Origin: Phycomyces blakesleeanus NRRL 1555(-)
Taxonomy: Eukaryota; Mucoromycota; Mucoromycetes; Mucorales; Phycomycetaceae
DNA length: 64,000 nt
Direction of reading: 5' to 3'
Assembly: GCF_001638985.1 (NCBI RefSeq)
Contig: NW_017265146.1
Coordinates: forward strand, 682,001-746,000
Below the pieces are notes generated by a model that saw only the letters and a program-made list of their open reading frames with translations, searched no databases and had not been told where the DNA came from. Position 1 is the first letter of the stretch, and every line of letters begins with the position of its first letter. Shown piece after piece: positions 56,187 to 64,000 of this stretch. The translations under genes and the position numbers were made by a program.

Positions 56187-58991
56187 ATGCAAATTGAGAC
56201 CATCTTTGTGGTCTACGGTGTTCTTGGAGGATTCATTGTATTCTTTGGACTGTTTTCTCTGTTCATCAAAGAAAGACTCTATCTGTCAGAAGCATGTAAG
56301 TATATTCAAAACGCGTCAATTTATTTATTTATTTTTTAAAAAAAAAACAAAACACAAATTACCATGATTAATTATAACTAATACTATTTTTTTATTATAA
56401 AATTTCATCAATTTTTCTTCTTCTCTCTTATATAGCTATTGCTATTGCATGCGGCATTATATTTGGCCCTGTATGTGCAAACTTTATAAATGTTGACGAG
56501 TGGGGAGACAAGATATTCATTACACGGGAGTTTACTCGCGTTGCCATTGCTATTCAGGTACGTCCAAGAAAGAAAGAAATAAACAAATATGCATGTAACA
56601 GATTTGATTTATTGATATTGTTCTAGGTAATGGCTGCTGGTGTTGCTCTTCCAAAAGCCTATCTTCGCAAAGAAATCGGGTCTCTGTTCGTACTTCTCAT
56701 CCCTGTAATGATTTGGATGTGGATCATTAGTGGGTTGTGTGTCTGGGCTATGATACCAGGATTAACCTTTGTAAGTAAACCGGCATTTTGTCAAATGTCT
56801 TGATTATAAAACATGCACTATAAATTTATTTATTTCTGTCTTAATAATAATATATATATATATATATATATATATTGAAACATTTAGCTTCAATCTCTTA
56901 TGATTGCTTCCTGTTTTACGCCAACTGATCCTGTAAGTGTTTATATACCATATTTTATATACTTCAAGAAAATTTGTATCTCATCAAACTATATACATTA
57001 GGTATTGGCAAATTCAATTGTTCAAGGAAAGTTTGCCGAAAGACATGTTCCTATTCATGTCAGAAATATCATTTCAGCAGAAAGGTAAAGATTTATTGTC
57101 TATGTATTCTATGCAATGTGTATTTCTTTCTGTTATTGATCAAATAAATTGATTTAATATATATATATATATATATATATAATGTTTTGTAGTGGGGCTA
57201 ATGATGGTCTTGGATATCCATTCTTGTTTCTTGCAATCTACTTGATGCACATGGATGTCGGACCCGCTATCGGAAAATGGGCATACTGGACTGTTTGCTA
57301 TCAAATTCTTCTGTCAATTGCAATTGGTTTCGTGGTTGGCTATGTGGCTAGAAAATTGCTCAAATTTGCGGAGACAAGGTAAAGTTTTTTCTTTTTTCTT
57401 TTTGGCACTTGAGGCATATATGCTTAACAATCAAATGGTGAAAGGAAATATAATGTGGGGATAAAAAAAAAAAAAGAAAAGACTCAGAAATCCCTCACAG
57501 TATCACTAAATCAAAAGAAAAAGAAGAAAATACTCAATTCAAAGCTAATCTTCTTATTTTACTTTATTTATAGACGAATGATTGATAAGCAATCATTTCT
57601 TGTATTTGCAATTGCCTTGGCAGTAAGTATTTATACCATAATTTATTAATAATGGCTTTTTTAAAAAGAAAATATACTGGTACCTTGAGAGAATTAAGTA
57701 AATAAAAGAGACTCACACATACTGTTCATCTACTGCTATTCTAGGTCTTCTTGGTTGGAACTGTATCGATCATTGAAAGCGATGATCTTTTGGCCTGTTT
57801 CATCGCTGGTAACTCGTTCACTTGGGATGACTGGTTTAGAACAGAAACCGAAGATGCCCACCTAATGGAGGTAATGCCTAAAAAAAAATTGGTTTGAAAT
57901 ATTTCTCACACAACACGTATTGATATTAATATCGTTTTCTGATTATTTTATTTATGTTAAAAACAGGTCATTGATTTGCTTCTTAATATGAGCGTATTTG
58001 TATATATTGGAGCTACTATTGTAAGTAACATACGTGATATTGTAAACTTGCATGATCAATATCAAGGAGTCAGTCAAGTGCTAATCTTAAAATAAATAAA
58101 TATTTATTTGTTTGTGTACGTTATATGCATTACAATTAGCCATGGGCTTCTTTCCAAAGCATCGAGTTAGACGTCTCATTATGGCGTTTGATTGTTTTGG
58201 CCATCATGGTCCTCTTGTTCAGGCGCCTTCCTATAGTCGTAGGTCTTTACAAGTTCATACCCACAATCCACACATTCCGTGAGGCAGTTTTCACCGGGTG
58301 GTTCGGTCCTATTGGCGTCGGTGCCATCTTTTATTATACTGTTGCACTTGAGAACATTGATGCAGTCGGCCAAGATTCCCGTGCTCATCAGGTCATTGAA
58401 CCAATCATTTACTTCATGGTTCTTGCCTCGGTTATTGTTCATGGCGTCACGATACCTTTATTCTATATCGGAACCTTTGCGACCAGAACCATCACTATCC
58501 AAAGCACCAATGCCAAGTTGCGCCGTCCGTCCAAATACTCTGCTAATAGCACTAATGCCATGTCAGGCGTGACTGCAAGAGATGAAGAACTTGGGCTTCC
58601 TGGAGGAGGAGGAGGAGAAAAACCCGAATGGACTAATGTCAATAACGTTGGTGGCGGAGGGCCACATGGGCAGCAAGTGTACACAAAAGAAACATACATG
58701 GAAACTGACGTGAATATGAATATGGATATGGACATGGACATGGACATGGGCGTTAATCAGCAAGCCGTGTTTGATGAAAAGGCCGAAGCTTCTCCGCGTA
58801 AGACAACCATTAAGATTGTTACACCTGTGAATGGAAAGGCACAAACCATGACAAAAAATGCACCACTTGATGATGATATATCGGAGCACCCAAATCAGAA
58901 AAATTCATTTGATATCCCCGACCTTGAAAAATGCTCTAATGAAACGAAGACCAGCTTTGATGACGGTGGAAGCACATTGGACTCTAGATAA
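56187..58991 (+). CDS. NHA1: Na+/H+ antiporter, Nha1/Sod2 family
   Basis: Ten exons (56187-56295, 56436-56557, 56627-56770, 56888-56932, 57002-57084, 57193-57378, 57574-57622, 57745-57870, 57967-58020, 58140-58991) encode 589 residues. The family signature CFTPTDPVLANSIVQGKFAE and ISAESGANDGLGYPFLFLAI is complete, including the ND pair of the transport site. About a dozen hydrophobic helices span residues 5-435. The fungal-specific motif FIAGNSFTWDDWFR and GWFGPIGVGAIFYY are also present. It exports Na+ and K+ in exchange for protons across the plasma membrane, for salt tolerance and pH control. The hydrophilic tail (about 150 residues) is shorter than in budding yeast Nha1. It carries an Asn/Met/Asp repeat (MDMDMDMDMG) and Ser/Thr-rich ends. 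Confidence 0.96.
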
Positions 58992-59367
58992 ATAGATTCT
59001 TGTTGTGATTTGAAAAAATCACAAGAACTATCCTCTTCTTTTGAATATTACTTTTTGTCTACTATGTATTTTCTTTCATATAAAAAAAAGCACTGCAATA
59101 ACATCATACCTTTATTTTAGAATATTATATTTTCTCTTTTATTTCTATCTTTATATCTTCTTTTTTATTACTTTCATATATGTGTATTTGGTATAAAATA
59201 TCTTTTATTCTGTAAAAATAAATAAACTACTTTGATATATAAACGCTCCCACAAAAGAAAATCACCAACAGAATATCTCACTCTGGCTTTTGAATAGACC
59301 ATACATTAAGTTTCATTTTGATAGATCTTCTTGGGAAGATGCACTTTTTTTTATTTATTTATTTTAT
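58992..59367. other. intergenic, AT-rich
   Basis: 3' region of the antiporter gene before a MITE. I see nothing beyond A/T-rich simple sequence. Confidence 0.5.
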
Positions 59368-59504
59368 TTGGTATGGACAGACTGAAAAGTTTAGAATCAA
59401 GTCATGTACATGTTAATGAAGTGCTCATAATAACATTTCAATAAGTAAACAAAAAAAAACTAGTCAGTCAAAGTCGTTTGAACGTTTTAGTCTGTTTATA
59501 CCAA
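59368..59504. mobile_element. MITE, ~137 bp
   Basis: The left end TTGGTATGGACAGACTGAAA pairs with the right end (reverse-complement TTGGTATAAACAGACTAAAA), giving imperfect terminal inverted repeats of about 27 bp. The ends match those of 42984-43236, but the interior is different and shorter. It has no coding capacity. It sits between the 3' ends of two convergent genes. Confidence 0.75.
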
Positions 59505-59716
59505 TTGATAATAGAAAGGTTAGTATCGAGATATTTGTACCTGGATTTTTGACCGTTTATTTTCTACATTTCATTTAATTTCATATTAAAATTTTGGTAT
59601 TTTATTATAATCAAGTCTTTTCGTCTTTATAAGAAAAAGAAAAAAAGGAGGGGGATATAAGAATATTTAATACAAATCATCTATTATTCTTAATATATTG
59701 TGGTAGACTACTTTCT

Positions 59717-60997
59717 TTATGTTTCTGCTGTTGTCGATTTGTTTCTTATCAGAGAGGAAAGTGAAAGTGAAAATCTGCTTTTACTTTCAGGTTCAGGAAT
59801 TGGAGTCGTAAACCCAAGTTCTTCTGCTCTTGTCAAAGCAAGACCAAGACGCTAATATTATAAATACATCAAACTCAGTCAGTTACGCTTTAGTTCCTTA
59901 TTGCTACCAACAAAATACAAAAACTGTCCGAAACTTTTTTTTTTTTTTAAAAAAAATAAAAAAATAAATAAAAGACATACCACAGAAAGACGATATTCGA
60001 AATCGTATTTTGAACAAGTCAGTGCCATTTCCCACACTCGGCGAGCACGAGGCTTATCATCAAGGTTCCAGCAGGAAACACCCGACTCCCTTAATGGTTT
60101 AAAAGTATTATAAAAGAATTGTAAATTATTTAAAAAAATAATAATTATATCGCTCTCTATTTTCTCTAAACATACACACAAAACACAGCCTTACTACTTA
60201 CCAGAATGCATAAGGTACTACCCACGACTCTGATCCAAAGCTCTCCCTGTGATCAATAATCCAATTCAAATGTCCAGCAATATCACTTGTCTGGCCAAGC
60301 ACATTCTTAATTGAAGCTTTGATGAGTAGCAAAATCGCACGTTCATCGAAATAATCAGGCAAATCTGTATCTGGTGCCAGCTCAATCATGCGTTCTTGGT
60401 AGGCCTGTTCTTCTTTTAGTTGAATAAATTCCAGAGCGTCATCAACACGAGATATGCACTCTTTCAATAGATTGTGGTCCATAAAGTGAAAAAGGTTCCA
60501 GATGAACATAAACTCTAGTATCGGACAATACATGCCCATGTCTTGGTAGCCGCTTTCTTGGAGCGTCGCGATCTTTCGTAGTGTGTATGCGTCCATGTAT
60601 TCCATGCGGCTACTACCCTTCTTTTTGTCTACCAGGGCCTCGACATCAGCAAATGTGAGAATTGCCTCTGTGCGTTTTCCGTTCATCTCCAGACACGCTC
60701 CTTCGGCGTATTTGCAAAACGCTGCAGACCAGTAGTGGTGTTTAGACAGATATCCAAATGCAGTCGCAGCATGGTCCCAGTTTCCGGTAATCAAATGGTT
60801 GAGTGCAACTTCATATCTAGACGTATTTGTGAATGCAAGTTCGGCCCAGTCGCCTTTTCCCATGTCAGAGGCATAGAGGTATGATTTTGTTGACAGAGGA
60901 AGATCGATAGCGAGGCGAGCAACAGAGCCAGAAAAGAAGAGATAAAGTGCAGAGTTAGGATGTCCGCGTTGAGCTTCCAGTAATGTCTGATATAATG

Positions 60998-61035
<38 letters not shown>

Positions 61036-63206
61036 TTTATTTGTTTGATAGCGAGGGAAATGTTAGTCAAATAAAATCATTTGCTTATACAAACACACAC
61101 AAAGATATATATATAATAGTTTTACCTCCATGGCTGATTTTGTGTAAACACTAGAAAGGATTTGAGGAGTAAAGGAAGTGACGGTTGTGTAATATGATAA
61201 AAGCCTATAATATATAAGCACAAATGTATCATTAGTTAGTTAGTTAGTTAGTGTTGGCATGTAAAGAAATACTTTCTTATTTTTTCGTTTTGTTTTGTGA
61301 ACAAAGCCTTACATCATGGTTGCCATGTATGCCCGTACACCATTTCCCTCTGCACATGCATTGAGAAGGCCGAATCCTAGCTGTTTATCTGGCTTCCAGC
61401 CAAGAACAGATACTGCCTTTAATACCTTGACTGGTAGAGTAGCTAGTACAAGGTGGACAGCACCCACACTACAAGCAAACAACAACAACAACAAATTGAT
61501 TATTAAAAAAATTGTTATAATAAATTGTGGAAATCACAAGCAAAAAATAAAATAAAAAAAAAAGGATGGTTACCCAAATTGAACACACGAAACTGTGTTG
61601 GCATCCATATATTTGCTGTGCTCAGGTCCCATCTTTGTATATTCTTCCCAGACAAAAACATAGCTGCTGTAAGCTAGAATAGAATAAAGAATAAAGAAGA
61701 ATAATAATAATAATAATAAAGAGACCGTTAAATACATTTTACATAATTTTCTTTAAAAGAAAACAAATCGTCCTTATTATTACCTCTTCGAAGATTCAAT
61801 CCACACTTTACATAGTCAATAATGGATCCTTGTATCAATTGTAAGATAGCAATCTGTAAGCAGCATTCTGCTTCGATTACATGTGCACGCAAAAGTCCAT
61901 TCGGTGGGAAGGCTTCACTAGTAGCAACAGTCTGGGTTGGTGAAGTGGTGGTGTCTTTTGCTGGTGCTTCTTTATCTTTCTCATTTTCTTCCTCTTCCTT
62001 TTCCTCTTCTTCTGCAGCTGTTTCTGATGTTGATGTTGGTGGTATTGATGATGTTTTTGGTTTTGGTTTTGGTTTTTGTGCTGCCTGGGATTTATTATCT
62101 GCAGAAGTGTCCTCCTCTGAGCCTCCAATAAAATTGTAGTATCTGCTAATGTACCCTGTCATTGCCGGAGGTGTCTTGTAAAAACTACGTTGGGTTTTTG
62201 CGATATCATAGGTGATATTGAGTGCATTCAGGGCAGTAGTCTGATCATGTTCAGCGGATGTCTATTGTTACACCAAATCAACTTCACTTATTAGCATTTG
62301 TCCTCATTAATTAATTAATTAATAGAAATATAGATAGATATACAGAGGAGACGAAAAAAAAATATCGTTTTTTATTTTGTTTTATTTTGTTTTAATAAAT
62401 GCACATACCATTACAGCTATTTAGCCAAATATACAAATATAAAGGGTCGGAAGGAAGAATTAGAGAAAAGGTAGAAATTATTATGAATATTAACCCAAAA
62501 ACATAGGCATATTTTGTTTGTTTGTTTGTTTGTTAGATACAAGGATAGTTAATGTTAAGAGGGGAAGAAGCAGGAACCAAGATTTAAATCATTTACCTTT
62601 CAAGAATGCCATTGAACTCAGGGCAAGAGCGTGGAGTGGATCACTGTCAATCGATTTAATTAATAAAAGTAATAGAATATGTCAATTTAAAGCTAATTGT
62701 ATTTGTATCTGCATAGTGTTGTTCATTACACGTTTGCTTTCTTGGAGAACGCAGCCTTGGCACTCATGAATCGATTGTCAAGTAATAATTGAAGACCTTC
62801 GATTACAGGTTTATCTAATAACATACGCATATGTATTAGTTAAACTTGTATTATATATATTGGTGTGTATGTACTGACCTTGTTCTTCTTGTTCTTCTAA
62901 TGTCAAATTTGTTGGTCCGGCAGCTTTTAATTCATTCTTAATAAAGATTGCATTGGCATTCATTCTTTCGAGATCATTTGCCGAGAATGAACCATGTCCT
63001 GAAGTAGGAATTGGCGATGATGAGATTGGGGGAACAAGACTAGCTGGTTCCCCGGTTGTGAGACCTCTTTGACGTGCGTCTGTAGCCAAAAGAAGTGAAG
63101 GATGAGATGGATCTGTATTGTCATTTGTAGGTTCTTCAGCGTCCTGATGTTTTTGTGTTTGGTCAATGACAGCAGGGGGTGGTTGAGTAGTATCTGCTTC
63201 TGTCAT
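59717..63206 (-). CDS. IML2: Iml2/TTC39-family protein (11 exons)
   Basis: Exons (high to low) 63206-62879, 62814-62730, 62643-62597, 62416-62409, 62261-61784, 61673-61574, 61468-61313, 61204-61126, 60986-60202, 60089-59981 and 59851-59717 join to 769 residues. Features typical of the Iml2/TTC39 family include GLQLLLDNRFMSAKAAF, HALALSSMAFLKAVMTSAEH, YFNFIGG-like YYNFIGGSEED, AECCLQIAILQLIQGS, VGAVHLVLATLPVKVLKAVS, LGFGLLNACAEGNGVRAYMA, and a C-terminal alpha-helical TPR-like region. Yeast Iml2 is linked to lipid-droplet-dependent clearance of protein inclusions. The ~110-residue N-terminus and an acidic/Lys/Thr insert (about 195-245) are low complexity. Exon 4 is only 8 nt (CTGTAATG), yet it restores both phase and the conserved AFLKAVMT. 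The start is the first ATG upstream of the family region. Confidence 0.93.
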
Positions 63207-63782
63207 TGTCAAGATTGAAAAGAAAGGGCCAAAAGTAGTTTTATGGTAATTTTTTTGGATTTTGGATTTTGAAGAATTAATAGTAATATAAAATATGGTG
63301 GGAACCGAGCATGAAAATAAATAATAATAATATGTATATAAATGTGTGTGTGTGTGTGTGTGCGCAGAGAGATCGAGAGAGACCAAGAGAGGGAGAAAAC
63401 TTGCTATTCTGGCAGAAATATATAGATATAGATATGTATATATATATATAATACATAGTGTACAACATAACATTTACAAGTTGTTGTCTTGTATTGGCAA
63501 CGAACAGAAACAGAAACATAAAATACCCCCCTCAAAGAAAAAACAAACTAGAATGATATTCTTGCTCTTCTTTGTTCTTTTTTTTTGGTTTTTTGGTTGC
63601 TTCTAAAAAAAATGTGGGATTCTTACCATGCTTACCATTCAGCATAGCAGCGGATGACGATGTAAGCCGATACTTGCCTTTGAAATCGGCGTTTTTTTGA
63701 TGAGGAGAGGGGGTAGAAGGAGTAGAGATAGAGAGAAAGAGGGAAAGGAGGAGAACAATTGACAGACGATTAAGGAAAAAAG

Positions 63783-63813
<31 letters not shown>

Positions 63814-63922
63814 GAGAAGAGAAGAGGTAGATAGATAAAGAAGAGGAAGAAAGAAAGAAAGAAAGAAAGAAAGAGCCCGTTTTTTTTCCTGTTTGTTTGA
63901 TTTGTTACTTTTGTATCTGCAC
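63207..63922. other. intergenic with microsatellites
   Basis: Upstream region of the IML2-like gene and 3' region of the next minus-strand gene. There are GT (63342-63362), TA (63437-63452), AAAAG (63781-63805) and GAAA (63850-63873) repeats. An open minus-strand stretch at 63600-63720 has no partner exon. Confidence 0.5.
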
Positions 63923-64000
63923 TTAAGCATAACGGTCCCTGTCTCGGCGGCCCATGCGTTCTCTTGATCTATCTCTACCACGTCCACCATATCTGTCGCG
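63923..64000 (-). CDS. C-terminal fragment of an Arg-rich (RD/RG-repeat) protein
   Basis: The minus strand reads RDRYGGRGRDRSRERMGRRD followed by RDRYA and a stop at 63923-63925. The gene continues beyond the window. RD/RE/RS-rich tails of this kind occur in splicing factors and other RNA-binding proteins, but the fragment is too short to name a family. Confidence 0.6.
   Translation of the reverse strand, partial: RDRYGGRGRDRSRERMGRRDRDRYA

Noticed and set aside
1..64000. tRNA genes, CRISPR arrays or prokaryotic operon signals
   Set aside because: No cloverleaf with a TTCRA loop was found on either strand, and no spaced direct-repeat array; the sequence is eukaryotic.

Overview
This window is nuclear DNA of a filamentous fungus. 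It is intron-rich, AT-rich and full of microsatellites. An early-diverging lineage such as Mucoromycota is the best guess, from short AT-rich introns with GT/GC donors and the mixture of Tc1/mariner and LINE relics; this is inference, because no search could be run. I rebuilt eleven protein genes exon by exon, checking that every splice phase closes; a twelfth runs off the right edge.

Left arm (1-25,000). A LINE relic and a hairpin-bearing tandem repeat come first. Then follow a HemW/RSAD1-type radical-SAM protein (-), the DEAD-box RNA helicase Dhh1 (-), a UVRAG/Vps38-type autophagy and endosome protein (+), a diphosphoinositol-polyphosphate Nudix hydrolase (+), an OXLD1-like mitochondrial protein (+), NADPH-cytochrome P450 reductase (-) and a DapA-family aldolase (-). 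These are housekeeping genes with no operon-like logic.

Middle (25,000-43,300). This is a gene-poor accessory block. It holds degenerate Tc1/mariner transposases, a second LINE-like relic, a MITE, a 100-bp tandem repeat with a covarying hairpin, and the most unusual object in the window: two copies (about 28,011-30,812 and 37,267-40,378) of an element that joins a tandem array of near-identical spliceosomal introns and short exons to a strongly diverged 5.8S plus 5'-LSU ribosomal RNA. The LSU part keeps recognisable core motifs of domains I-II and one compensatory helix change, but lacks the peptidyl-transferase half. No SSU is visible.

Right arm (43,300-64,000). Elongator subunit Elp4 (+), a glycosyltransferase combining a GT31-like and a GT34 domain (+), an intronless 996-residue WW-domain protein (+), a Nha1/Sod2-type Na+/H+ antiporter (+), an Iml2/TTC39 protein (-), and the arginine-rich C-terminus of a gene leaving the window (-).

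A second theme is splicing. Reconstruction requires microexons of 8, 11, 12 and 15 nt in three genes, and GC-AG introns in three genes.
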